A DNA stretch of 64,000 nt from an uncultured Agathobaculum sp. (GTDB taxonomy: Bacteria; Bacillota; Clostridia; Oscillospirales; Butyricicoccaceae), in NCBI GenBank assembly GCA_934504345.1, contig CAKSVR010000006.1, positions 15,293 through 79,292 on the forward strand, written 5' to 3'. Numbering within the stretch: position 1 is the stretch's first letter; each line of letters starts with the position of its first letter. A program made the position numbers and the translations under genes. The notes under the pieces were generated by a model. It was not told the DNA's origin. It worked only from the letters and a program-made list of their open reading frames with translations, and did no database searches. Below are positions 15,558-22,647 of this stretch, piece after piece.

Positions 15558-16241
15558 ATGACAATGGATATGAAGAAACTTGCCGGCGATAAGGCGGCTG
15601 AGTATGTAAAGGACGGCATGGTAGTCGGTCTGGGCACCGGCTCGACTGCGTATCATATGGTAAATGCGGTAGGCGAGATGGTAAAGAACGGCCTGAAGAT
15701 TCAGGCGATCCCGACCTCCAAGGCTACCGAGGCACAGGCCCGCGAGCTGGGCATCCCGCTGCTGACCATCGACGAGCTGGACCACGTTGATCTGGCCATC
15801 GACGGCGTAGACGAGATCGATCCGCAGTTCAACGCCATCAAGGGCGGCGGCGGCGCACTGTACCGCGAGAAGGTCGTTGCTTCCATGGCGAAGGAAGTCA
15901 TCTGGATCATGGACGAGTCCAAGCTGGTGGACAAGATCGGCGCATTCCATCTGCCGGTCGAGATCGCACAGTACGGCTCGAAGCAGGCAATGGAGCGCAT
16001 GGCCGCTTACGGCTGGAATCCGGTGCTGCGCGTGCGCGACGGCAAGACCTTTGTTACCGATAACGGCAACTTCATCGCTGATCTGCACCTCGGCGCAGGC
16101 TTCGATATTCAGGACGTTTACTCCAAGCTGACCGGTATGCTCGGTGTGCTGGAGCACGGCCTGTTCCTCAATATGTGCAAGCGCATGATCGTCGGCCACG
16201 CAAACGGCGAGGTCGAGGTCATCGAGAACCCGTCCAAGTAA
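15558..16241 (+). CDS. rpiA: Ribose-5-phosphate isomerase A
   Basis: 227 aa. Interconverts ribose 5-phosphate and ribulose 5-phosphate in the pentose-phosphate pathway. Signatures: GLGTGSTAYHMVNAV (~residues 24-38), the acidic loop DGVDEIDPQ and the catalytic KGGGGALYREKVV (~95). ATG 15558 follows GGGGAGG at good distance; another in-frame ATG at 15564 is possible. Its own promoter lies upstream. Confidence 0.97.
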   Translation: MTMDMKKLAGDKAAEYVKDGMVVGLGTGSTAYHMVNAVGEMVKNGLKIQAIPTSKATEAQARELGIPLLTIDELDHVDLAIDGVDEIDPQFNAIKGGGGALYREKVVASMAKEVIWIMDESKLVDKIGAFHLPVEIAQYGSKQAMERMAAYGWNPVLRVRDGKTFVTDNGNFIADLHLGAGFDIQDVYSKLTGMLGVLEHGLFLNMCKRMIVGHANGEVEVIENPSK

Positions 16242-16268
16242 GCGCGGCTGAAAGGCAGGAGAGATAAA

Positions 16269-17057
16269 ATGGATCAGAATGATCGCTTCGGCCGCTTCGA
16301 TCAGACGGATTTCAGCCGCTTTGAGAGCACGGGCGACAGGGACCGCAGCCCGTCCCGCAGCGGCGGCAGCAGCCGCTCCTCGGCGCGCCCGGTCCGCTCG
16401 GGTATGCGTATGGGCAAGGGCCGCCCGATGCGTAAGCCGGTCAAGATCAACTACCGCCTGATGCTGTGCGCGGCAGTGCTGGTTTTTGTCGTGCTTACAA
16501 TCATCTTCGGCGTGCTTTCGTCCTCGCGCGGCAAAAAGATCACCGAGCTGAACACCCAGATCGAAACGCTGACGAAGGACAAGGATTCGCTGTCGGCACA
16601 GATCGGCACGCTGACGCAGGAGAACCAGACCCTTCAGACCAGCATCACTGCAACGCTGCCCGCACCCAAGACGGCTGAAACGAACAGCATCGTGGACCTG
16701 ATCCCGATTCTGAACGACGGCATCTATGTGGTGCAGAGCACCGGCTCGCAGCTGCGCTATCTGAACGTGCCCTCGGGCTATCTGCAGGACAAGCTCGGCG
16801 AGTACCGCGACGATGCCTCCGGCTATGCCGCCGCAGACGGCGATGCGCCCATCTGCACCTATTATGTGCTGTTCACCGACTGCGTGATCGGTCTGGCGGA
16901 CGGCAACACCGGCTTTGTCAGCGCGGACCGCACCGCGACCGGCACCAAGACCACCACACCGGACGGTTTCTACGATTTTGTAGCATCGTTCTTCAGCAAC
17001 AGCACGGCTGCTGCTTCGTCCGGCACGACGGACTCCGGCACGGATGCAAATAACTGA
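16269..17057 (+). CDS. Single-pass membrane protein with periplasmic-side coiled coil
   Basis: 262 aa. Residues 1-60 are polar, Ser/Arg-rich and probably disordered and cytosolic. One membrane helix follows (LMLCAAVLVFVVLTIIFGVL, ~65-84), then a coiled coil with heptad spacing (KITELNTQIETLTKDKDSLSAQIGTLTQENQTLQ, in two segments). Then comes a compact domain (SIVDLIPILNDGIYVVQ...LGLADGNTGFVSA) and a Ser/Thr-rich tail. The topology resembles division or cell-wall scaffold proteins such as FtsL/DivIC, but the family is not recognised. 27 nt downstream of rpiA with AGGAGA. Confidence 0.78.
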   Translation: MDQNDRFGRFDQTDFSRFESTGDRDRSPSRSGGSSRSSARPVRSGMRMGKGRPMRKPVKINYRLMLCAAVLVFVVLTIIFGVLSSSRGKKITELNTQIETLTKDKDSLSAQIGTLTQENQTLQTSITATLPAPKTAETNSIVDLIPILNDGIYVVQSTGSQLRYLNVPSGYLQDKLGEYRDDASGYAAADGDAPICTYYVLFTDCVIGLADGNTGFVSADRTATGTKTTTPDGFYDFVASFFSNSTAAASSGTTDSGTDANN

Positions 17058-17075
17058 AAAAATTTCAGAAAAATC

Positions 17076-17116
17076 AGAGGCATGGGCTTGACAGTCCGTG
17101 CCTCTTGTGTTATGCT
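17076..17116 (+). promoter_or_regulatory. rplU operon promoter within a hairpin
   Basis: TTGACA (17088-17093), 17-nt spacer, TATGCT (17111-17116). The -35 box lies in the loop of AGAGGCA/TGCCTCT (17076-17082 with 17099-17105), the same promoter-in-palindrome layout seen after folD. The hairpin lacks a T-tract, so I do not call it a terminator. Confidence 0.75.
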
Positions 17117-17122
17117 ATGAGA

Positions 17123-17213
17123 AGCCGCATTGTGCATAGGCTTTGTTAAGTGTGCATCAAACGATGTGCCGCCGTGCCAAGCGTGACTCTACAACGAAAG
17201 AGAGGGAAAACAT
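17123..17213 (+). promoter_or_regulatory. Probable L21 ribosomal-protein leader
   Basis: About 90 nt of untranslated leader between the promoter and rplU. It holds several short pairings (for example GCGGC-type and GCAT/ATGC arms). Firmicutes rplU messages carry a known autoregulatory L21 leader bound by the protein; position and length fit. I cannot verify the consensus by eye, so this is by context. Confidence 0.5.
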
Positions 17214-17525
17214 ATGTATGCCATTCTGAAAACTGGCGGCAAGCAGTACAAGGTATCTGAGGGCGACGTTATCTACGTTGAGAAGCTCGGCGTGGAGGAC
17301 GGTGCTACTGTATCCTTTGACGAGGTTCTGGTAGTAGGCGAGGGTGATTCCATCACCGTAGGCGCTCCTTACGTTTCCGGCGCGGTTGTAACCGGCACGG
17401 TTGAGAAGACCGGCAAGGGCAAGAAGATCAACATCTTCAAGATGAAGCCGAAGAAGGGTTATCGCCGTCGTCAGGGTCATCGTCAGCCGTACACCAAGGT
17501 GACCATCGCGTCCATCAAGGCGTAA
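17214..17525 (+). CDS. rplU: 50S ribosomal protein L21
   Basis: 103 aa. MYAILKTGGKQYKVSEGD at the start and KKGYRRRQGHRQPYTKV near the end are hallmark L21 sequences; binds 23S rRNA. First gene of the rplU-prp-rpmA operon. Start ATG follows AGAGAGGG. Confidence 0.98.
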   Translation: MYAILKTGGKQYKVSEGDVIYVEKLGVEDGATVSFDEVLVVGEGDSITVGAPYVSGAVVTGTVEKTGKGKKINIFKMKPKKGYRRRQGHRQPYTKVTIASIKA

Positions 17526-17529
17526 GGCC

Positions 17530-17865
17530 GTGACCAAAGTCACTTTTTCGTCGCGAAAGGGAGCGATCCTTTCGGTGGACATCCTCGGCCACGCGGGCTA
17601 CGCGGAGGAAGGGGAGGACATCGTCTGCGCGGCGATCTCCAGTGCGGTCATGCTGACCCATGCGCTGCTGTACGATGTGCAGCATATCCCGGTCGATACT
17701 CTGATCGAGGACGACGGCGCGCATATCCGCATCACTCTGCCGGAAAACGGCATGGAACGCGGACAGGACGCACTCTGTGCCCTGAAACTGCATTTTTCCG
17801 AACTGGAACAAAACTATTCTGATTTCTTGAACGTAATGGAGGTGCAAGCAGATGCTGAAGATTAG
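17530..17865 (+). CDS. prp: Ribosomal-processing cysteine protease Prp
   Basis: 111 aa from a GTG start 4 nt after rplU. Prp removes the N-terminal extension of L27 in Firmicutes. The catalytic pair is visible: His in ILGHAGYAEEGED and Cys in DIVCAAISSAVMLT (~residue 35). It lies between L21 and L27 as in Staphylococcus and Bacillus and overlaps rpmA by 14 nt. The L27 in this window carries the cleavable extension, so the enzyme-substrate pair is consistent. Confidence 0.94.
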   Translation: MTKVTFSSRKGAILSVDILGHAGYAEEGEDIVCAAISSAVMLTHALLYDVQHIPVDTLIEDDGAHIRITLPENGMERGQDALCALKLHFSELEQNYSDFLNVMEVQADAED

Positions 17866-18130
17866 CTTACAGTTTTTCGCTCATAAAAAGGGCGTTGGTT
17901 CGACCAAGAACGGTCGTGATTCCGAGTCCAAGCGACTGGGTGTAAAGCGTGCAGACGGTCAGACCGTACCGGCAGGCAACATCCTGGTTCGCCAGCGCGG
18001 CACCAAGATCCACCCGGGTGTGAATGTTGGCCGCGGTAAGGACGACACCCTGTTCGCAAAGGTTGAGGGCGTTGTTCGCTTCGAGCGTCTGGGTAAGGAC
18101 CGCAAGCAGGTTTCCGTTTACCCGCAGTAA
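17852..18130 (+). CDS. rpmA: 50S ribosomal protein L27 with cleavable N-terminal extension
   Basis: 92 aa. The N-terminus MLKISLQFFAHKKGVGSTKN shows the Firmicutes extension; Prp cleaves after the FF so that mature L27 starts AHKKG, which reaches the peptidyl-transferase centre. The core GSTKNGRDSESKRLGVK is standard. A terminator follows, so the three-gene operon ends here. Confidence 0.98.
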   Translation: MLKISLQFFAHKKGVGSTKNGRDSESKRLGVKRADGQTVPAGNILVRQRGTKIHPGVNVGRGKDDTLFAKVEGVVRFERLGKDRKQVSVYPQ

Positions 18131-18145
18131 ATTCGAACAAAACAC

Positions 18146-18178
18146 AAATCCCAGACTTTGTCTGGGATTTTGTTTTAG
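18146..18178 (+). terminator. Terminator of the rplU-prp-rpmA operon
   Basis: AATCCCAGAC, short loop, GTCTGGGATT followed by TTGTTTT. Confidence 0.9.
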
Positions 18179-18224
18179 AATGTAACTTTTAGAGTGTAAA
18201 CTATATGTGAAAGGAGGACTACAC

Positions 18225-19499
18225 TTGTTTATTGATATTGCAAAAATCAAGATCGTATCCGGCAAGGGCGGCGATGGCAAGGTCGGCTTCCACCGCGAGA
18301 AATACGTTGCGGCGGGCGGCCCGGACGGCGGTGACGGCGGTCGCGGCGGCTCTGTCATCTTCAAGGTGGATGATAACCTGTCCACACTGCTGGATTTCCG
18401 CTACAAGAAGAAGTACGTTGCAGCTCCCGGTGAGCCGGGCGGCGGCAAGCGCTGCAAGGGCAAGGACGGCGCGGACCTCGTTATCCGCGTACCGCGCGGC
18501 ACCATCATCCGCGACCAGAAAACCGGTCAGGTGATGAAGGATATGTCCGACAACGAGCCGTTCGTGGCGGCAAAGGGCGGCAACGGCGGCTGGGGAAACA
18601 CCCACTTTGCAACGCCGACCCGTCAGGCGCCGCGTTTCGCCAAGCCGGGTCTGCCGGGCGTGGAGCGCGACATTATCCTCGAGCTCAAGCTGCTGGCCGA
18701 TGTCGGTCTGGTCGGCTTCCCGAATGTCGGCAAGTCCACGCTGCTGAGCATGGTTTCGGCCGCGCGTCCGAAGATCGCCAACTATCACTTCACCACGCTC
18801 GTGCCCAATCTCGGCGTGGTTTCCGTGGGCGAGGAGCAGAACTTCGTTATGGCGGATATTCCGGGCATCATCGAGGGCGCGAGCGAGGGTGCGGGCCTCG
18901 GCCACGACTTCCTGCGCCATATCGACCGCTGCCGTCTGCTGCTGCATCTGGTCGATGCGGCGGGCAGTGAGGGCCGCGACCCGATCGACGACATCGAGAA
19001 GATCAACGCCGAGCTGGCCGGTTACAGCGAGTTTCTGGCGGCGCGCCCGCAGATCATCGTTGCCAACAAGACCGACCTGCTGGGCGACGACCGTGAGCCG
19101 GTCGAAAAGATTCGCAAGTACGCGGAGGAGCATGGTTTCCTGTTTGCGGAGCTGTCTGCGGCGACCAATCAGGGCGTGAAAGAGCTGATGAACCTGACCT
19201 GGCACGAGCTCCAGCAGCTCCCGCCGGTATTCGTGTACGAGCCGGAGTTCGTCGAGGTCGAGGATAAGGCCGCGACCGAGAACGACTGGGCTATCGAGCG
19301 CGACGGCGAGGCCTACGTTGTCACCGGCGCATGGGTGGACAAGATCATGGGCTCGGTCAATATCGACGACTATGAATCCCGTCAGTATATGGACCGTATG
19401 CTCCAGTCTGCCGGCATTTATGCCAAGCTGGAGGAAATGGGCATCGAGGAGGGCGCTCCGGTCGTTATCGGAGAGTTCGAGTTCGAGTACGTTTACTAA
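18225..19499 (+). CDS. obgE: Obg-family ribosome-assembly GTPase
   Basis: 424 aa from TTG 18225, giving the usual (M)FIDIAKIKIVSGKGGDG start; AAGGAGG lies 9 nt upstream. An earlier in-frame GTG at 18207 would overlap the ribosome site. Domains: glycine-rich Obg fold (1-158), G domain with G1 GFPNVGKSTLL (~168), G3 DIPGIIEGASEGAGLGHDFL, G4 NKTDLL, and a C-terminal OCT domain. It binds 50S precursors and couples GTP to ribosome maturation. Position after rpmA is conserved. Confidence 0.97.
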   Translation: MFIDIAKIKIVSGKGGDGKVGFHREKYVAAGGPDGGDGGRGGSVIFKVDDNLSTLLDFRYKKKYVAAPGEPGGGKRCKGKDGADLVIRVPRGTIIRDQKTGQVMKDMSDNEPFVAAKGGNGGWGNTHFATPTRQAPRFAKPGLPGVERDIILELKLLADVGLVGFPNVGKSTLLSMVSAARPKIANYHFTTLVPNLGVVSVGEEQNFVMADIPGIIEGASEGAGLGHDFLRHIDRCRLLLHLVDAAGSEGRDPIDDIEKINAELAGYSEFLAARPQIIVANKTDLLGDDREPVEKIRKYAEEHGFLFAELSAATNQGVKELMNLTWHELQQLPPVFVYEPEFVEVEDKAATENDWAIERDGEAYVVTGAWVDKIMGSVNIDDYESRQYMDRMLQSAGIYAKLEEMGIEEGAPVVIGEFEFEYVY

Positions 19500-19507
19500 A
19501 CTGGATG

Positions 19508-19536
19508 AAAGAGGACCTTTGGGTCCTCTTTTTTCA
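19508..19536 (+). terminator. Terminator of obgE
   Basis: AAAGAGGACC (19508-19517), loop TTTG, GGTCCTCTTT (19522-19531), then TTT. Confidence 0.92.
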
Positions 19537-19679
19537 TATCGTGCGGTTGATTCAGAGTGAAGAGAACGTGCGGGAGCAGCATAATGCAACATCACTAAAA
19601 AATTATATCGTTCTATATTCAACTCGCTGAAATAGTGCTATAATAAGAGCACACTGCACAAAAGGGGAGCTGAAAAACT

Positions 19680-20582
19680 GTGCAATCACAAAGGAACGAT
19701 AAAACAATCTATCTCCTGCTGGCGCTGACGACTGTTCTCTGGGGCAGCCTGTACACGGCCAGCAAGGTGCTGCTGGATGTCATCCAGCCGTTTACGCTGC
19801 TGTGCCTGCGCTACATCATCGCGGCCATCGCCATGACCATCCTCCAGCGCACGCGCAAGCCTGACCCGAATGGCAAGCCGCGCAGGATCAAAGGCGGCGA
19901 CTGGAAATTCGTCATCATGTTCGGCCTCGGCGGCTATGTGCTGTCCATCGGCTTGCAGCAGTACGGCACCAAGCTGGCGGGCGCATCGCTGGCTTCGCTC
20001 ATCAACTGCATGAACCCGATCGCCATCTGCTTTTTCGCTGTTCTGCTGCTGCATGAGCGCATGACGACCAAAAAGGTCGTCTGCATCGCCAGTGCTGTTG
20101 CGGGTGCGGTGTGCATCGTCGGCGGCGATGCGGGCGGCGGACATATTCTCGGCATCGCACTGTCGCTCGGCTCGGTGCTGACTTGGAGCGCCCTGAGCGT
20201 GTTCATGCGCTCGTTCTCGCAGAAATACGATGCGCTGACTGTCACCACCTGCGGTATCTACGTTGCCGCCATCGCCACTGTCCCGCTGATGGTGCGCGAG
20301 CTCATCACCCACCCGGAAATGGATTTCCTGCACGCAAAATACATCCTTGTGCTGTTGTATGTGGCGATCTTCTGCACCACTATCCCGCATTCGCTGTGGA
20401 ACTACTGCCTGTCCCGCGCGGAGGCGAGCACCTGTTCTCTGTTTTACCCCATCCAGCCGCTCACCTCGATGGTGCTGGGTGTGCTGCTCCTGCATGAACA
20501 CATGACCGTCGGTTTTCTCGTCGGCGCAGCGCTTATTGTGTTCGGTGTGCTGTACTCGACCTTGGGCAAAGAGAAAAGCTAA
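19680..20582 (+). CDS. EamA/DMT-superfamily transporter
   Basis: 300 aa, ten hydrophobic segments in two repeats of five, the EamA arrangement. Typical motifs: LTTVLWGSLYTASKVLLD in TM1, LASLINCMNPIAICFFAVLLLHERMT closing the first repeat, and YPIQPLTSMVLGVLLLHEHMT closing the second. GTG start 10 nt after AAAGGGGAG. Probable metabolite exporter; substrate unpredictable. Monocistronic between terminators and repeat sequence. Confidence 0.92.
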   Translation: MQSQRNDKTIYLLLALTTVLWGSLYTASKVLLDVIQPFTLLCLRYIIAAIAMTILQRTRKPDPNGKPRRIKGGDWKFVIMFGLGGYVLSIGLQQYGTKLAGASLASLINCMNPIAICFFAVLLLHERMTTKKVVCIASAVAGAVCIVGGDAGGGHILGIALSLGSVLTWSALSVFMRSFSQKYDALTVTTCGIYVAAIATVPLMVRELITHPEMDFLHAKYILVLLYVAIFCTTIPHSLWNYCLSRAEASTCSLFYPIQPLTSMVLGVLLLHEHMTVGFLVGAALIVFGVLYSTLGKEKS

Positions 20583-20739
20583 ATTTTGCGGTTGCAGAAC
20601 TGTGTTCAGAGTGAAGAGTGGAGAGTGAAGAGAACGTAACGATGAACGTTCATTACATCCCATGGGAGGCAATCCATTCCTTAACGAAACAATTTGGGCG
20701 ACACGGTTGTGCCGCCCTTTCTCCTTGTCAACCGTCAGA

Positions 20740-20972
20740 CCGCAAAAACCATGCAATCTGCCGCGATCACGCCGCGGAATGGTCGGCCGATGGCCGACCC
20801 TACGGAAAACGGAAGCCGATACTCGTTTCTTTATGCGAGTTACCTACGAAGTAGGGCCGTCAGGCCCGTTCGCGAGGTCGCTCAAAAGGGAAAGTTGGAG
20901 TCCCAAGAGGATAGAAAACCGTAGGTTGTCTATCCTTTTGGCCCCGCGCGGGAGCGCAAAATTCTGCGCCCG
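20740..20972 (+). repeat. Large structured repeat LSR2 (partial, right half)
   Basis: Only the inner-right portion of the LSR family is present, starting at the core block with CAATCTGCCGCGAT. It continues through TTTATGCGAGTTACC, the hairpin GGGCC-GTCA-GGCCC, and the right-hand hairpin 20905-20939 (11-pair stem AAGAGGATAGA/TCTATCCTTTT, loop with ACCGTAGGT). The left arm and the terminal GTGCAC units are missing. The preceding 20583-20740 holds an AGAGTGGAGAGTGAAGAG tract and no recognisable gene. Confidence 0.8.
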
Positions 20973-20976
20973 CTTA

Positions 20977-21006
20977 TTGACAAGCGCACCGCTTCTCCCG
21001 TATAAT
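20977..21006 (+). promoter_or_regulatory. Promoter for the phosphoribosyltransferase-like gene
   Basis: TTGACA (20977-20982), 18-nt spacer, TATAAT (21001-21006). It starts right after LSR2 and is separated from its gene by a small open frame, repeat SHR1 and a terminator-like hairpin, giving a leader of about 310 nt. Confidence 0.8.
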
Positions 21007-21038
21007 AAAATCAGTCGAAAATAAGGAGATGGGCGGAT

Positions 21039-21098
21039 ATGCTGTGGAAAAACCGACCGTGCGGCGTATTTGCCGACCCATCGCTCCAACTTGTGTAA
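21039..21098 (+). CDS. Possible 19-aa leader peptide or gene remnant
   Basis: ATG at 21039 preceded by AAGGAG (11-nt spacing) opens MLWKNRPCGVFADPSLQLV and stops 1 nt before repeat SHR1. No run of repeated codons suggests amino-acid attenuation. It may be a leader peptide, the 5' stump of a gene cut by the repeat, or chance. Low confidence. Confidence 0.3.
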   Translation: MLWKNRPCGVFADPSLQLV

Positions 21099-21099
21099 T

Positions 21100-21268
21100 T
21101 TAAGGTAATACCGCATAATTGAACAAGAGTGATTTGCGAGTAAATTTTGCGTGCTGACGAGGCACAGTTTTGCGGTAATACTTGATGTATTACCGTGAAA
21201 CTGCAACAAAGTCAGAACACAAAATTTCCGCAAAGCACCGCCGCTTTAATTGTGCGGTGTTACCTTAA
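21100..21268 (-). repeat. Short hairpin repeat SHR1 (inverted orientation)
   Basis: 169 bp bounded by 24-bp imperfect inverted termini beginning TTAAGGTAA(T/C)ACCGCA. Central hairpin: CAGTTT-TG-CGGTAATAC, 5-nt loop, GTATTACCG-TG-AAACTG. Internal blocks match SHR2-4 read on the opposite strand. No coding capacity. Shortest of the full copies; it lacks the block with GCGGCTCCTTG. Confidence 0.88.
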
Positions 21269-21309
21269 GGACCTCCTGCCCGCAAAAACGGCAGCCGGTC
21301 CCTTTTTTT
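21269..21309 (+). terminator. Terminator-like hairpin just upstream of a ribosome site (possible attenuator)
   Basis: GGACC (21269-21273) and CTGCC (21276-21280) pair with GGCAG (21290-21294) and GGTCC (21297-21301), then T7 (21303-21309). The ribosome site AGGAGG (21310-21315) follows directly, and CCTCCT within the 5' arm (21272-21277) is its exact complement. So the leader could either terminate or mask the ribosome site. A terminator here, inside the leader of the next gene, suggests regulated read-through. Confidence 0.65.
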
Positions 21310-21323
21310 AGGAGGAAACAGAT

Positions 21324-22421
21324 ATGATCGAAAACTGGAATGACGTCCAGATCGTGCCGGAATTCTGCGATCAGGGCGTGGATTGCTACCGGCTGGAGGG
21401 AGGGAGCTTCCTCAACGAGTATTACATCGTTTCCGAGGCGGAAACCCGCAAGCTGATGAACCATCCGGAGGTCGTCGGCTACGAGGTGTACGCTTCGCTC
21501 GTGACCGCGACTTCGCAGATGATGTACTACCTCAAGGAGCAGAAGAAGATCACCTCGGCGAATATCCTGTCTATCCTGCGCGGCGCACTCAACTATCCGC
21601 TCGAGGAGAGCTGCTACAAGGAGCACATCCGCGTGCATGACATCAGCTTTATGTCCAGCGAGCGCGTGTTCGGTGAGAATGATGAAATGTCGCTCGACAT
21701 CAAATACTGCAAGCTGACCATGGTGCCCAACAGCACGCTGATGATCGGTGATATTATCGCCTCGGGCGAAACGCTCGTGCAGTGCCTGCGCTACGTCACC
21801 GACTATTACCGCAAGCAGGGCGCGAAGCTGCGAAACATCCTGCTGTTCACTATCGGCGGTACGCAGGGCATCGAGATCCTGGAGAACCTGACCAAAGAGA
21901 TCCGTACCTACTGGCCGGACTTCGAGGGCTTCATCACCGTCTATTACGAGGGTGTGTTCAGCTGCTACGAGGAGGGCAACAAGGGCGTTTCCGGCATCAA
22001 CCGTGCGCTCATCGACTTCTACTGGAAGGGCGGCATCATCGCGCCGGAGTTCCGCCGGCAGACCCTGTCCATGCAGAATCCCATCTTCGAGAAATGCACG
22101 ATCTACGACGGCGGCGCGCGCCGCTACGAGATCCACGAGCACATCGAGGAAGTGCTGGAGTTCTGGAACGGCATCCTTGAGCGGGCTGATACGATCGACA
22201 AGCAGGCGCTGCTGGAGGAAAAGCTGGGCCATTCTCTGCCCATCTCGTATGAGGACTGGGTAAAGGACTGTCACTACGAAAAGCTGGACGAAAAGCAGAC
22301 ACGCTGGCTGTATCAGCAGGAGCGCGGCTTTGTCGAGAGCCTGCGCGGCATCTCGCTGGAGGAGATCGCACGCCAGCGCATCGATGAATTCACCTCGACA
22401 CTGAAGAAGTATATCCTGTAA
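21324..22421 (+). CDS. Phosphoribosyltransferase-like protein
   Basis: 365 aa. The key signature is MIGDIIASGETLVQCLRYV (~residues 140-158), close to the type I PRTase PRPP loop (acidic pair, then SG(E)TL). An upstream block, SANILSILRGALNYPLEE, fits the substrate-side helix of such enzymes. The C-terminal ~150 residues are charged and unassigned. Specific base unknown. It precedes a cytosine/purine-type permease, so nucleobase salvage is plausible but inferred. Longer than typical PRTases (~180-220 aa). ATG follows AGGAGG. Bracketed by repeats SHR1 and SHR2. Confidence 0.75.
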   Translation: MIENWNDVQIVPEFCDQGVDCYRLEGGSFLNEYYIVSEAETRKLMNHPEVVGYEVYASLVTATSQMMYYLKEQKKITSANILSILRGALNYPLEESCYKEHIRVHDISFMSSERVFGENDEMSLDIKYCKLTMVPNSTLMIGDIIASGETLVQCLRYVTDYYRKQGAKLRNILLFTIGGTQGIEILENLTKEIRTYWPDFEGFITVYYEGVFSCYEEGNKGVSGINRALIDFYWKGGIIAPEFRRQTLSMQNPIFEKCTIYDGGARRYEIHEHIEEVLEFWNGILERADTIDKQALLEEKLGHSLPISYEDWVKDCHYEKLDEKQTRWLYQQERGFVESLRGISLEEIARQRIDEFTSTLKKYIL

Positions 22422-22424
22422 TAT

Positions 22425-22626
22425 TTAAGGCAACACCGCACAATTAAAGCTGCGGCTCCTTGCGCAGGCTCCGGTCGCGCTGCCGCGGCGCTTTGTGAAA
22501 ATTTTACGTCCTGACTTTGTTGCGATTTCACGGTAATACAGCAAGTATTACCGCAAAATCGCGCCTCGTCAGTACGCAAAATTTATGCACAAATCGCTCT
22601 TGTTCAATTATGCGGTATTGCCTTAA
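22425..22626 (+). repeat. Short hairpin repeat SHR2
   Basis: 202 bp with termini TTAAGGCAACACCGCACAAT and, at the right end, ATTATGCGGTATTGCCTTAA (inverted). Central hairpin: GCGATTT-CA-CGGTAATAC (around 22531), loop AGCAA, GTATTACCG-CA-AAATCGC. Begins 4 nt after the PRTase stop and ends just before the ribosome site of the permease gene, so it forms the whole intergenic gap. Confidence 0.9.
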
Positions 22627-22647
22627 CACGAAAAAAGGGGAAAATCA

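Noticed and set aside
21039..21098. Classical amino-acid attenuator leader peptide
   Set aside because: The 19 codons contain no run of a single amino acid, so ribosome-stalling attenuation is not supported; kept only as a low-confidence frame.
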